Made by a program: the position numbers and the translations under genes. Of a stretch of DNA of 64,000 bases, positions 16,755-25,852 are shown one piece after another. Every line of letters begins with the position of its first letter. Position 1 is the stretch's first letter. The notes beneath the pieces were generated by a model, which did no database searches, was not told the DNA's origin, and saw nothing but the letters and a program-made list of their open reading frames with translations. The DNA is from Bacillus sp. FJAT-22090. Its GTDB lineage: Bacteria > Bacillota > Bacilli > Bacillales_A > Planococcaceae. The stretch covers positions 248,001-312,000 of the forward strand of contig NZ_VEBK01000001.1 of the NCBI RefSeq assembly GCF_007676755.1, in the 5' to 3' direction.

Positions 16755-18806
16755 TTGAATGTTATCCATATACGATTGATTGATATCATCTATTGGCACT
16801 GGACGACTAAAATAATAGCCTTGTGCTTTTTGACAATTTGCAGATTTCAACATTTCAACTTGTTGATCCTTTTCTACACCTTCCGCGATAACTTCCATTC
16901 CTAGACTATGCGCTAATTGAATTATTGTAGTAGCGATTGCTGCATTTTTTTCATCTAGTTCCATATCCTTTATAAACGATTGGTCAATTTTAATAATATC
17001 AATCGGATATTTTTTCAAGTAACTAAGAGAAGAGTATCCTGTCCCAAAGTCATCTATGGAAATGACTACTCCAATATCCTTCAATTCTTTTAGCATAGTT
17101 AACGTATCTTGCATATCCGTCATTGCGCTCTCCGTAATTTCTACTTCTAAAGAACATGGACTAATTCCATATTTATTAATTTTTTCTCGGATATTTACTG
17201 CAAAATTCTCCTGTTTGAATTGTTTTGGAGAAATATTTACGGCAATTCGAACTGGTCGATAACCTTTCTTTTGCCAATATGCTAATTGCTTACATACTTC
17301 TTCTAAAACCCAATCACCAATTCGCATGATCATCCCTGACTCTTCAGCTAATGGAATAAACTGCATTGGTGAAACGTATCCAAACTTTCTGTTATTCCAA
17401 CGCAGTAGTGCTTCAAAAGAGTTAATCTCTCCTGTAATTAGATTTACCTGAGGTTGATAATGTATAGAAAGCTCTTCCTTTTCGATTGCTCTTCTTAAAT
17501 GGGACTCCATCAACGCCTCATTCGGAAAGGATAAATTCATTTCCTCTTGGAAGTAACGATAGTGGGCTCTTCCTCTATCCTTTGCCACGTACAGTGCTTG
17601 ATCTGCTTTAATAAGTAGTTCATCTAGATTTTTCCCATCAAATGGATACATCGAAATGCCAATAGAAGCCGTTACAAAGTATTCTTGATGATCAAGATAG
17701 ATTGGTTTGGAAAGTTCGCTTAACATACTTTCCGCAAACAGACTCGTCTCTTCACGCGTTTTACTTTTTAAAATAAAAACGAATTCATCTCCACTTTGTC
17801 TATATAAATTACATGACTTATTTATAAATAGACTCAGACGATCTGCTATTTTTTTTAATAATTCATCTCCATAATTATAGCCTAGTGACTCATTTATCAG
17901 CTTAAAACGATCTAAATCTATTCGCATGATAGCTATCTCACTACTTGCATTGTTTGCTGCTACTAAAATATCACGTAAATGTTCTTTTAAAGCGCGTCGA
18001 TTCCATAAACCGGTTAAATGGTCGTGGTAGGCTAAATAATATATTTGTTCCTTTTCCTCTGCGTATGTTGTCATATCTCTAATGACCAAGTGAAACTCTT
18101 TTACATTATCCTGCGTATTCACAGGAATTGCTTTTAAGTATATATGTAAATAATGCCCATTGGCATGTCTAAAAAGGCAGTTTTGCATTTCCACTGGGTA
18201 ACCACTTAATGTTTGCTTCATCATAAGCTGAAAATTTCCCAATGACTTATCCTCAATAAATTGCTCAATTGGTTGTTGTATAAGTTTTTCTAATTCATAT
18301 CCTAAAACTTTTAGTGCAACTGTATTAGCGTAATGAATTATTCCTTTTTCATCTACTAAAAAAACAGAATCCGTATTATGATCCAGAAGAGATATATATT
18401 TTTCTTTTATTTCAATTAATGATTGTTTTTCTTTCGCGGCTTCTGTCTTATTATTGATAGTTATTCCATACACGATATTCGGTCCAGTATGTAAGGAAAC
18501 GATAGAAACATCCGCTGTAAATGATTTTTTGGGAAAAGTCAGTAGAATATTGTGATAGACCTTTTGTTTTTCTTCTTTAAGCCCCATTATAAGTGAGTGC
18601 AATTGATACCAGACTTCTTGTGAAAAAAATTGTTGGGGACTTTGACATGTATTTGTAAAAAAACTTGCCGCAGCCTGATTGGCATACATAACGGAAAACT
18701 CATTTTTACTTTCCTGTCTCAATAAAGTAAATAGAAAAGGATTTTCGTCGATTAGTTCACCTAAATAATTATTAATAACAAGTTTCGTTTCTACTGAATT
18801 GTTCAT
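16749..18806 (-). CDS. PAS-GGDEF-EAL protein (c-di-GMP metabolism)
   Basis: 685 aa from ATG 18806, which has TTGGAGG five bases upstream. The N-terminus contains two PAS-like segments (about 15-125 and 130-250; the second includes SVFLVDEKGIIHYAN). The GGDEF domain (about 260-425) has its active loop as SGDEF rather than GGDEF, with the first Gly lost. The EAL domain (about 435-680) is complete: EALLRW, NISPKQF, EITESAM, DDFGTGYSSL, KIDQSFI, AEGVE and QGYYFSRP. Phosphodiesterase activity on c-di-GMP is therefore well supported, while cyclase activity is uncertain. No membrane helix is seen, so it is a cytoplasmic sensor. B. subtilis DgcW (YkoW) has a similar PAS-GGDEF-EAL layout. Confidence 0.9.
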   Translation of the reverse strand: MNNSVETKLVINNYLGELIDENPFLFTLLRQESKNEFSVMYANQAAASFFTNTCQSPQQFFSQEVWYQLHSLIMGLKEEKQKVYHNILLTFPKKSFTADVSIVSLHTGPNIVYGITINNKTEAAKEKQSLIEIKEKYISLLDHNTDSVFLVDEKGIIHYANTVALKVLGYELEKLIQQPIEQFIEDKSLGNFQLMMKQTLSGYPVEMQNCLFRHANGHYLHIYLKAIPVNTQDNVKEFHLVIRDMTTYAEEKEQIYYLAYHDHLTGLWNRRALKEHLRDILVAANNASSEIAIMRIDLDRFKLINESLGYNYGDELLKKIADRLSLFINKSCNLYRQSGDEFVFILKSKTREETSLFAESMLSELSKPIYLDHQEYFVTASIGISMYPFDGKNLDELLIKADQALYVAKDRGRAHYRYFQEEMNLSFPNEALMESHLRRAIEKEELSIHYQPQVNLITGEINSFEALLRWNNRKFGYVSPMQFIPLAEESGMIMRIGDWVLEEVCKQLAYWQKKGYRPVRIAVNISPKQFKQENFAVNIREKINKYGISPCSLEVEITESAMTDMQDTLTMLKELKDIGVVISIDDFGTGYSSLSYLKKYPIDIIKIDQSFIKDMELDEKNAAIATTIIQLAHSLGMEVIAEGVEKDQQVEMLKSANCQKAQGYYFSRPVPIDDINQSYMDNIQP

Positions 18807-18997
18807 GAAATCCTCCAATTTGAATCGCAAAAATAGTTGGTACGATTCAAGTTTCAAATATTACCTCACCTTATTTTATCGACATTATTACTATTTTCTT
18901 TAGATAATAATTATATAATCCTTTTTTGATTTGTGTATACAATTTCACCGTAAATTGGTATGATATAGTAAATATAAAACATATAAAGGAGGATCCT

Positions 18998-19465
18998 ATG
19001 ACAGTCAATACAGAAGAGGAACGAATAGCTACTGCAATTTATACAGTAAATCGTCATGCTAAAACAGCAATTGATAAAAAACCACTTTATCAATTAAAGA
19101 AATTAGCTATTGAAAAAATGTTAGAAGAAAACAAAGCGCAAAAGATTGGTCTACATTTTGTTCGTAATCCTAGGAATAGTCAACAGCAATCCTCCGTATT
19201 AATACAATGCGCAGACTACTACTTTCATATGATCCCAGTAAAAGAGGACTTTAAACAACTACCGCATCTTGGACATCTAGATGAAACGTATAGAAATCCT
19301 ATTCGGAAGATGAATTTAAGAATGGCAAAACAGGTACTTGCTGATTTTATTGGTCCTCAATCTACGGTGATGAAACCCCCTAACCAATCTACGGTGTACA
19401 CACAAAAATTTGCAAGACCATCAAATCGAAAAAAACAAACAATGAAATCTTATTTGGATTTATAA
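18998..19465 (+). CDS. ykyB: YkyB family protein
   Basis: 155 aa, starting at ATG 18998 behind AAAGGAGG. The conserved body (about 1-120) includes TAIYTVNRHAKTA, LHFVRNPRNSQQQSSVLIQC and the basic FADYYFH-like middle, matching the YkyB family of Bacillales. The function is unknown. In B. subtilis ykyB lies next to cheV; here the two genes converge, which supports the assignment. The C-terminus is rich in Lys, Arg and Ser. Confidence 0.85.
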   Translation: MTVNTEEERIATAIYTVNRHAKTAIDKKPLYQLKKLAIEKMLEENKAQKIGLHFVRNPRNSQQQSSVLIQCADYYFHMIPVKEDFKQLPHLGHLDETYRNPIRKMNLRMAKQVLADFIGPQSTVMKPPNQSTVYTQKFARPSNRKKQTMKSYLDL

Positions 19466-19483
19466 AGGAGTACCATAAAAACT

Positions 19484-19519
19484 GGGACGAGAAGCGGCAA
19501 GTTCTTCTCGTCCCTATTT
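19484..19519 (+). terminator. Terminator of ykyB
   Basis: An 11-bp perfect stem (GGGACGAGAAG, 19484-19494 with 19504-19514) is followed by TATTTTT. Confidence 0.85.
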
Positions 19520-19605
19520 TTATGGCAAGCTGCTGCTATATATAGCCTCTACTCTACACCTTCCTTTAGTTACTACTCTCTTCCCTTTAAGTAGATTTCT
19601 TATCT

Positions 19606-19658
19606 TAAAAAAATAAGGCTGCCCTTAAAAGTCATTTTCTGTGACTTTTGGGACAGCC
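19606..19658 (-). terminator. Terminator of cheV
   Basis: A long hairpin (19617-19634 with 19642-19658; GGCTGcCCTTAAAAGTCA paired with TGACTTTTGGGACAGCC) is followed on the minus strand by a T-run. The GGGACAGCC motif is common in repetitive terminators of Planococcaceae, from memory. Confidence 0.75.
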
Positions 19659-19666
19659 CCTAGTTT

Positions 19667-20572
19667 TTAAAGAATAAATTGATCAATTTTTAATACTAAT
19701 TCTGCTATTTCCGGTTTGCTTATTTGATCTTCCGCTCCTACTTGGTCGCCTTTATGTCGAAGATCGTCAGTAATTAAACTAGAGAAAATAAGTACAGGTA
19801 ACTTTGATAAAAAGTTATTTTCTTTAATTCTTCTCGTTAATGCATGTCCATCCATTTGTGGCATTTCAATATCAGTCACAACAATTTGAACATGTTCTGC
19901 AACATCAGGAGAAACTTTTTCTAAGCTCTCTAAATAGCCTAGTGCGTCTTTTCCATTTTCAAAAAACTCTAGATTAACGTAGCCTGCTTCGTTTAAAGTA
20001 TCATGTAATAACTTGCGAAGTAAAGGTGAATCTTCGGCTACCACTACTTTTTTATTTGAGCGTTCACGCTCACCAAGTTTTTTTACGGAATCCACATTTA
20101 TCCCTGATTCCGGATTGATATCTACAATGATTCGTTCGTAGTCTAATAATAATACCATTTCATTTTCTCGTTTTATGACACCGATTACATGCGAGGTACC
20201 GCCTTGATAAATATCACTTGGTTTTTCAATTTGTTCCCATGAGATACGATGAATTTGTGTCACATTATCTACATGAAAAACGACTCTTTGTTTGTTAAAT
20301 TCCGCTACGATATATTTTTCCTGTTCACTTTTATTTCCTTCAGGAATTCCAAGTACCTTCGACATATTCACTACGGGAAGGACTTCTCCTCGCAACTGCA
20401 CAATACCTTCAACATGTGGGTGTGCATGTGGGATAAAAGTTACTGGAATGGGTTGGATTATTTCTTTTACTTTAATTACATTAATACCAAATTTGTTTGA
20501 GCCTACTTGAAACTCTACTATTTCTAATTCATTTGTTCCACTTTCAAGTAAAATCCCTTTATGATCATTCAT
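19667..20572 (-). CDS. cheV: Chemotaxis coupling protein CheV (CheW-receiver fusion)
   Basis: 301 aa. The start ATG 20572 is chosen over two upstream ATGs because GAAAGGATG is correctly spaced to it. The CheW-like domain (about 10-150) contains FGINVIKVKEII and GIVQLRGEVLPVVN. The receiver domain (about 170-298) has the acidic pair VVAEDS, phospho-acceptor Asp in VVTDIEMPQMDG and the conserved Lys in ISKPE. CheV couples chemoreceptors to CheA, and its phosphorylation promotes adaptation. The organism is therefore probably motile. It converges with ykyB, the same neighbourhood as in B. subtilis. Confidence 0.95.
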   Translation of the reverse strand: MNDHKGILLESGTNELEIVEFQVGSNKFGINVIKVKEIIQPIPVTFIPHAHPHVEGIVQLRGEVLPVVNMSKVLGIPEGNKSEQEKYIVAEFNKQRVVFHVDNVTQIHRISWEQIEKPSDIYQGGTSHVIGVIKRENEMVLLLDYERIIVDINPESGINVDSVKKLGERERSNKKVVVAEDSPLLRKLLHDTLNEAGYVNLEFFENGKDALGYLESLEKVSPDVAEHVQIVVTDIEMPQMDGHALTRRIKENNFLSKLPVLIFSSLITDDLRHKGDQVGAEDQISKPEIAELVLKIDQFIL

Positions 20573-20638
20573 ATGAAACATCCTTTCTAGTAACACTTTC
20601 ATACCGATTGTAGCATATAGTAGTTAAAACTTCCTATA

Positions 20639-21508
20639 TCATTCGTACGATTTTATAAGTGCTTGGGTACCATTGTTTTCATATCCTTTAGCCACCAGTT
20701 CATCATACATCGATTTGGCAAGCTGTAGACCCGGTAGATGCAAGTCCATCTTTTCCGCTTCTTCTAGCGCTATTTTCATATCTTTAACAAAATGTTTAAT
20801 ATAAAAACCGGGTTCATAGTTTTCAGCAATCATGCGAGGAGCCAGATTACTTAATGACCAAGAACCGGCAGCACCGGTTGCGATGGAACCTAAAACTTGT
20901 TCTAAATCTAACCCTGCTTTTCTACCGTATGCTAGTGCTTCACATACTCCAATCATTCCTGTGGCAATCGTAATTTGATTGCACATTTTCGTATGTTGAC
21001 CAGCCCCGGCAGATCCTTGATATAAAATGTTTTCCCCAAAAAGGTTTAAAATAGGCATTACTCGATCGAATGTTTCTTTGTCTCCACCACACATGATGGA
21101 AAGTTTCCCCGATTGCGCTCCGATATCTCCTCCAGAAACTGGTGCATCCAAAGAATGCATTCCTTTTTCCTTTGCTGCACTGTCTATTTGTTTTGCAAGA
21201 GTCGGTGTGGATGTTGTCATATCGATAACTACTAGTCCTTTATTATCGGCTTCGAAAATACCGTTAGCACCAAAGTATATCTCTTCCACATCGTGTGGAT
21301 AGCCCACCATTGTAAAAACTATTTGAGTTCCGCTAGCCACCTCACTTGCATGCTTTACCCAAGTAGCTCCTATAGATATAAGTTCTTCTGCTTTTTCTTT
21401 TGTTCTCGTATAAATAACTACTTCATGACCAGCAGTTAATAAATGTTTTATCAAACTTTTTCCCATTACACCCGTACCGATAAATCCAACTTTTAAACGT
21501 TCTGTCAT
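20639..21508 (-). CDS. ykwC: NAD(P)-dependent beta-hydroxyacid dehydrogenase (YkwC-like)
   Basis: 289 aa. The N-terminal Rossmann motif is GFIGTGVMGKSL (about 9-20). The substrate signature DAPVSGGDIGAQSG (about 121-134) and the catalytic Lys in GAGQHTKMCNQ (about 167-177) place it in the 3-hydroxyisobutyrate / tartronate semialdehyde reductase family. The substrate is not predictable from sequence. It lies upstream of cheV on the same strand, as ykwC does near kinA/cheV in B. subtilis. Confidence 0.88.
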   Translation of the reverse strand: MTERLKVGFIGTGVMGKSLIKHLLTAGHEVVIYTRTKEKAEELISIGATWVKHASEVASGTQIVFTMVGYPHDVEEIYFGANGIFEADNKGLVVIDMTTSTPTLAKQIDSAAKEKGMHSLDAPVSGGDIGAQSGKLSIMCGGDKETFDRVMPILNLFGENILYQGSAGAGQHTKMCNQITIATGMIGVCEALAYGRKAGLDLEQVLGSIATGAAGSWSLSNLAPRMIAENYEPGFYIKHFVKDMKIALEEAEKMDLHLPGLQLAKSMYDELVAKGYENNGTQALIKSYE

Positions 21509-21550
21509 GTTATTTCCCCCAAATAGTTTTTTTAATACTTCTAGTGTACC

Positions 21551-21592
21551 AAAAAAAGAGGACCATCCAAATTATTTTTGGATGGTCCTTAA
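21551..21592 (-). terminator. Terminator downstream of the second MoxR operon
   Basis: A 12-bp stem (GGACCATCCAAA, 21560-21571 with 21577-21588) is followed on the minus strand by a run of seven T. It separates that operon from ykwC. Confidence 0.85.
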
Positions 21593-21650
21593 AAAGGGGG
21601 AAATGAGAATGTTGCTGTGTTCTTTATTAATATGCCCGTTTCCCCTGTTT

Positions 21651-22895
21651 TTAAACCTCTTTTTTTAAAAATTTTTCTTCTTTTATTTTTTCTAGACTTT
21701 TTATAAATAATTCTGCTTTTTCTGAGCTAATGGATCTGCCACCATATCTAACTTCCTCGTAAATTTCAAAAAATTCGTTTTCTACTTGCCATTCCATTCT
21801 TTTAAACCACTCTCTAGCCGTTTCACTTTTATTTCTTTCCAATTCATAAGCATGCGCTTCTAGTTCAAATTGGGCATATTTTTCACGCAAAATAGAAGTC
21901 TCAACTTGATACAATGAATATATTGGTTTCTTTTGTTCTTCTTCCTCGCTCATTTGCTCGTTTTCATAATGAATGTCGTTATGCTTTATTTCTATTTTTT
22001 CTGGTCTATTTTTTAACAAATAGTGAAGAACGACTATAATAACAATAATAGCTATCCCTAATAAGATCCACTCTACCGGAAAGTTCGTGGCAAGCCCTTC
22101 GGTAGTGGACTCTTTCGGTTCTAACGTATCTTGCTGTCCGATAGGTATTCGTTCTCGTTCTCCTTCTTCCATTTGTCTTATTTCCATTCCATCTAAAACC
22201 TTTTCTAGATAATTGATTAAAGGGCGTAAAGGTACGAGCAATATACGGACTAACCCTCCTAACAAAAATTCTAATATTCCACGTATAAAAGGTGCAATGA
22301 AATATATAGTAATGGATAAACTGACTACAATAGCCATAATAGCAGCATAAATACGGAGAACTTTAGTCTTTGTTAAGGAATTATGCTTGTCCAAACCCGT
22401 CGTCACAGTGAAAAACCGAATGCCAAAAAACAGAGCTATTCCTGTTAATAATATTGTATAAAGTATTATACGGTATCCTTCATAACCTAAGACAAAACTA
22501 ATAAAATGTGCTCCTAGAAATACTCCCAAAAATAATAGCGTAAAACCACTGTCCATAGTTTGCTCTTCTTGAAGCGTATTGAACCTTACTTGCATACGCC
22601 ATATAGAAAAAATAGAAGCTAATCCAAATAACCAAAAAGGGGCTCCAAACACAAACAGTAATAACAGAATCAGTGGGGGTATAATAAATGGCACTGCCCT
22701 ACTTGGTCCAGTTTTTCTAAAAATTAAGAAGGCGGTAAGTGCAATTACCATTTGTAAAAGTAGCCAAATAAGCGGTAAGTTCACAGTCGTTTGATTGTAT
22801 ATTAATACAAAAACCAATGCAATCAACCATATATCCTGCAAATAATTTCCAAACGATTGACTTTGAATATTAATAGTGCGGGTCGAATTATCCAT
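21651..22895 (-). CDS. Polytopic membrane protein with DUF4129-like C-terminus
   Basis: 414 aa from ATG 22895, which has GGAGG at good spacing and overlaps the end of the DUF58 gene by eight bases. Residues about 15-230 form roughly seven membrane helices and a further helix lies near 275-297. The cytoplasmic C-terminus (about 330-410) contains YAQFELEAHAYELERNKSE and EIYEEVRYGGRSIS, which resembles the DUF4129 tail found at the end of transglutaminase-like proteins such as B. subtilis YebA. The transglutaminase domain itself is absent. Together with the upstream DUF58 and MoxR genes it makes a shortened yeaC-yeaD-yebA type operon. Confidence 0.75.
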   Translation of the reverse strand: MDNSTRTINIQSQSFGNYLQDIWLIALVFVLIYNQTTVNLPLIWLLLQMVIALTAFLIFRKTGPSRAVPFIIPPLILLLLFVFGAPFWLFGLASIFSIWRMQVRFNTLQEEQTMDSGFTLLFLGVFLGAHFISFVLGYEGYRIILYTILLTGIALFFGIRFFTVTTGLDKHNSLTKTKVLRIYAAIMAIVVSLSITIYFIAPFIRGILEFLLGGLVRILLVPLRPLINYLEKVLDGMEIRQMEEGERERIPIGQQDTLEPKESTTEGLATNFPVEWILLGIAIIVIIVVLHYLLKNRPEKIEIKHNDIHYENEQMSEEEEQKKPIYSLYQVETSILREKYAQFELEAHAYELERNKSETAREWFKRMEWQVENEFFEIYEEVRYGGRSISSEKAELFIKSLEKIKEEKFLKKEV

Positions 22896-24048
22896 TATAA
22901 TCCTCCCTCCTATTAATATTCGCTTCATATATAACATTTGTACGTTTTTCCCATTTACTAATCGCTGGCACGTACTGCTCCAAATCATGAGTCATAACGT
23001 ATACGGCAACAGGTAGCTCCAAGTTAGAATCAATGTAAAAAATCATCTGATTAAATGGTATTAAACTATCCGTTTTGGATAATATAGATAAAAGCGATAA
23101 AGCTTGTATCCGGTGTATATCTCCGCTTCCCATCGGCAAATATACAAGTGGATACTTCCCGAATGTACGGACATTGATCATAAAAGAATAGGGAATATCT
23201 TTTTTATAACAAGCTTCTATATGAGAAGCTAGCCATTCAATTTTTTCTTCAAAGTCAGCTACTACTCCGTAATACTTTTTCACGTTTAACACAAATAGGA
23301 CAGAGACATCCGCCACTTTTGTAAATACTTTTGTCTGTAGCTCTTGTGTTTTAGCACTAGCCTTCCAGTGAATATGATGAAATTGATCACCTAGTTCGTA
23401 TTGTCTTGTTCCAACTGGAAAAAAAGGGTCATCATACAAAGAAGAATTTAATTCCAAGTATCCTTGCTTTAGTCTAGATGGGAGAAGTTCCTCATCAATC
23501 GGATAAATTTGCGGAAAAACAATCGCTTCCATTAGTATAAAAGGTTTAAAGTCAAGCTGCACAGAGCCTTCTGTGAAAGGATGTGGAATTTGAATCTCCA
23601 TTTTTTTTATCCTAGCTAGGCCTCTTTGAACCCCTTTAATGGGAATCTTTATAGTCACTTTCTTTTTATAACCTATAGAAAATGGTACTTTTACTTCATA
23701 AAATCCCGTATGTGCTATGTCGGTGATTCCATTAGGAGCTATAGGAGTTTGAAAAGATATTATTAAATTACCATTCCAAATAGGCAGCCCTTCATTTTGA
23801 AAACTAAACAATAAATTAGACGTCGAATCTTTTATTAAACGAATTCTCTTTTTTTCATTTATAAACTCCAACTTGTTACCGACTCTTTGATAATAGTAAG
23901 TATGCAAAATAGCTATAAATAATAGAAAAGAAAGCAGCGATAATAGAAAGTATTGTTTTAATAAGAAACTAATACAAATAGAAATAACTAAAATCTGTAT
24001 GTAATTTTTCGTATAATTCATTCCAATATCTTGACGTTTCCAATTCAT
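22888..24048 (-). CDS. DUF58 domain protein with membrane anchor (YeaD-like)
   Basis: 386 aa. Two hydrophobic segments near residues 12-48 anchor it. The DUF58 core is at about 205-240, with FFPVGTRQYELGDQFHHIHWKA. It differs from the soluble DUF58 paralogue at 4577-5452, being longer and membrane-attached like B. subtilis YeaD. The start ATG 24048 overlaps the MoxR stop by four bases. Role: predicted partner of the MoxR ATPase encoded upstream. Confidence 0.85.
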   Translation of the reverse strand: MNWKRQDIGMNYTKNYIQILVISICISFLLKQYFLLSLLSFLLFIAILHTYYYQRVGNKLEFINEKKRIRLIKDSTSNLLFSFQNEGLPIWNGNLIISFQTPIAPNGITDIAHTGFYEVKVPFSIGYKKKVTIKIPIKGVQRGLARIKKMEIQIPHPFTEGSVQLDFKPFILMEAIVFPQIYPIDEELLPSRLKQGYLELNSSLYDDPFFPVGTRQYELGDQFHHIHWKASAKTQELQTKVFTKVADVSVLFVLNVKKYYGVVADFEEKIEWLASHIEACYKKDIPYSFMINVRTFGKYPLVYLPMGSGDIHRIQALSLLSILSKTDSLIPFNQMIFYIDSNLELPVAVYVMTHDLEQYVPAISKWEKRTNVIYEANINRREDYNG

Positions 24049-24983
24049 TGAACATTTGCCTCAACAGGCGCTTCAATCATACTTAAAAGCTCGTTCATAA
24101 CTTCCGATAAATCATGTATTAACATTCCTTCTGACGAAAGTTTCATCCGGTGAAGACATACTGGTTCCACAACTTTTTTCACATCATCTGGAGTCACAAA
24201 ATGCCTTCCATTTATAAATGCACTTGCTTTAGAAGCTTGTAACAAAGCAAGTGTTGCTCGGCTACTCAATCCCAATTCTATGTATGGATGATTTCTTGTG
24301 TTATGAACAATTTGAATAATGTAAGTCAAAATATCTTCATGCACTGTGATGTCTTTTACTTGCTCCGACCATTGTTGAATTTGTTCCAAAGTCGCTACTT
24401 TTTTCGATTTTACCTCTCCTGGTGATCGGCCGAATTGTTGTAAAATGATTCTTTCTTCTTCTATAGAAGGATAACCAATTGATAATTTAAACAAAAAGCG
24501 ATCTAATTGTGCAGCTGGTAATGGAAATGTTCCTTGTTGCGATTCAATGGGATTTTGTGTCGCAATAACCATAAAAGGCGATGGCAGCTTAATCGTTTCC
24601 CCATCTATTGATACTTGTTTTTCCTCCATCGCTTCTAATAAACTGGATTGCGTTCTTGGCGTTGCCCGATTTATTTCATCAGCTAGCAATATATTACTCA
24701 TTACTGGACCAGTTCGAAGAATAAATGCTTGTTGTTGAGGATGAAAGAAACTTATACCTGTTACATCTGAAGGTAAAACATCCGGTGTAAATTGCAGACG
24801 TTTAAATTCTCCTTGTATCGCTTCTGCAAAGGCTTTAGCCATCATTGTTTTACCCGAACCCGGAACACTTTCCAACAGAACATGCCCTTCCACTAATAAC
24901 CCCATAAGCATAAAGTCAATTTCTTTTTCTCGACCAACAATCGCATTGTTTAACTCTTTTTGTAATAGCTTTATACTGTGCAT
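24045..24983 (-). CDS. MoxR family AAA+ ATPase (YeaC-like)
   Basis: 312 aa from ATG 24983; an upstream in-frame GTG (24989) is only two bases from the GGGAG site, so the ATG is preferred. Walker A is SVPGSGKT (about 41-48), Walker B is ILLADEIN, and the sensor is ATQNPIESQQGTFPLPAAQ. It is the first gene of the three-gene operon with DUF58 and DUF4129-like genes, as in B. subtilis yeaC-yeaD-yebA. It is a distinct paralogue of the MoxR at 5449-6441. Confidence 0.92.
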   Translation of the reverse strand: MHSIKLLQKELNNAIVGREKEIDFMLMGLLVEGHVLLESVPGSGKTMMAKAFAEAIQGEFKRLQFTPDVLPSDVTGISFFHPQQQAFILRTGPVMSNILLADEINRATPRTQSSLLEAMEEKQVSIDGETIKLPSPFMVIATQNPIESQQGTFPLPAAQLDRFLFKLSIGYPSIEEERIILQQFGRSPGEVKSKKVATLEQIQQWSEQVKDITVHEDILTYIIQIVHNTRNHPYIELGLSSRATLALLQASKASAFINGRHFVTPDDVKKVVEPVCLHRMKLSSEGMLIHDLSEVMNELLSMIEAPVEANVQ

Positions 24984-25002
24984 ATACACTTCTCCCTATT
25001 TG

Positions 25003-25158
25003 CTATTTTAAATTTTTCATTGATTGATATTCATTTAATAATCGATCCAATTCTTTACTAAGTTCAATCGTTTCTTGATGGGAAACACCTTTTTCATTTG
25101 CCGCTAAGACCATTTTCTCTCTTGTACTTTCCATTTGCATTAAAATTGACTTTTCCAT
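25003..25158 (-). CDS. Spo0E-like aspartyl-phosphate phosphatase
   Basis: 51 aa, read directly from the minus strand: it starts MEKSILMQMESTREKMV and ends at TAG 25003. The motif ETIELSKELDRLLNEY is the Spo0E/YnzD/YisI signature (SQELD type, here SKELD). These small proteins dephosphorylate Spo0A-P and delay sporulation. AAAGGGG lies upstream at slightly long spacing. It sits just upstream of the MoxR operon on the same strand, but 20 bp of spacing does not prove co-transcription. Confidence 0.85.
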   Translation of the reverse strand: MEKSILMQMESTREKMVLAANEKGVSHQETIELSKELDRLLNEYQSMKNLK

Positions 25159-25252
25159 GTAAAATTAACCCCTTTACAAAATGTATATTTTTATCACTAT
25201 ACCTTTTGCACACGAAAAACAAACTCATAATCTTCCGACAATTAACGACAAT

Positions 25253-25441
25253 TCAACTTCTAGCAATTTGTGAATAAGTATATATTATTTTCCCGCCTTG
25301 CATGGCTGTGCCGGAAAAATGTTTAAAATCTTCTCTTTTTACTAATAGTTCTCGAAAAGCTAAAAAATCTTCTTTGGAAATTTCCAGCATTTCTATGTCA
25401 CCGTTTTGTAACATATTTAGTTTTTCTTCAAATGAATTCAT
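25253..25441 (-). CDS. Conserved small protein of unknown function
   Basis: 62 aa from ATG 25441, which is nine bases after AGAAAGGA; an upstream ATG touches the site. The sequence has an acidic N-terminal half (NGDIEMLEISKEDFLAFRE) and a C-terminal half with REDFKHFSGTAMQGG and IIYTYSQ. I recall similar short proteins in other Bacillaceae, but they have no assigned role. It is transcribed away from ykvS, so the two may share a divergent promoter region. Confidence 0.7.
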   Translation of the reverse strand: MNSFEEKLNMLQNGDIEMLEISKEDFLAFRELLVKREDFKHFSGTAMQGGKIIYTYSQIARS

Positions 25442-25567
25442 AAGAATCATTCCTTTCTGGCCCTAAATGGTGTATAATTCACATACTTTTGGTTAAAATA
25501 CTTTACGTAATCCACTTTTTAGGGCAAACTGTATTGTAGTAAGTTCTAAAAGGGGATGGAACAATCT

Positions 25568-25756
25568 ATGAAAATAGCTGAAGTTGGTAATATTGTCGAG
25601 TTTAAAGATGGTCTACAAGGCATTGTCGAGAAAGTTAATGAGAACTCTGTAATAGTCAATCTGACGTTCATGGAGAACTTTGATGAGCTAGAAATGGAAG
25701 AAAAAACTGTGATTAATCACAAGCGTTATAAAATATTATATAGTAATGAAGATTAA
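25568..25756 (+). CDS. ykvS: YkvS family protein (DUF2187)
   Basis: 62 aa. ATG 25568 is chosen because AAAAGGGGATGG precedes it by eight bases; the ATG inside that site is too close. The sequence (EVGNIVEFKDGLQGIVEKVNE and a final NHKRYKILY) matches the short beta-barrel DUF2187/YkvS family, whose function is unknown. A strong terminator follows. Confidence 0.85.
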   Translation: MKIAEVGNIVEFKDGLQGIVEKVNENSVIVNLTFMENFDELEMEEKTVINHKRYKILYSNED

Positions 25757-25761
25757 ACGTC

Positions 25762-25803
25762 ATGCCGTTCCTCTCATTCAGAAGAACGGCATTTAACTTT
25801 TTA
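25762..25803 (+). terminator. Terminator of ykvS
   Basis: A 9-bp stem (ATGCCGTTC, 25762-25770 with 25784-25792), extended by partial pairing in the loop, is followed by TTAACTTTTT. Confidence 0.8.
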
Positions 25804-25852
25804 AGGCAGTTATTGCCAAGACGTTTGGAAAAATAGTTAGGATGTGCTTTTT

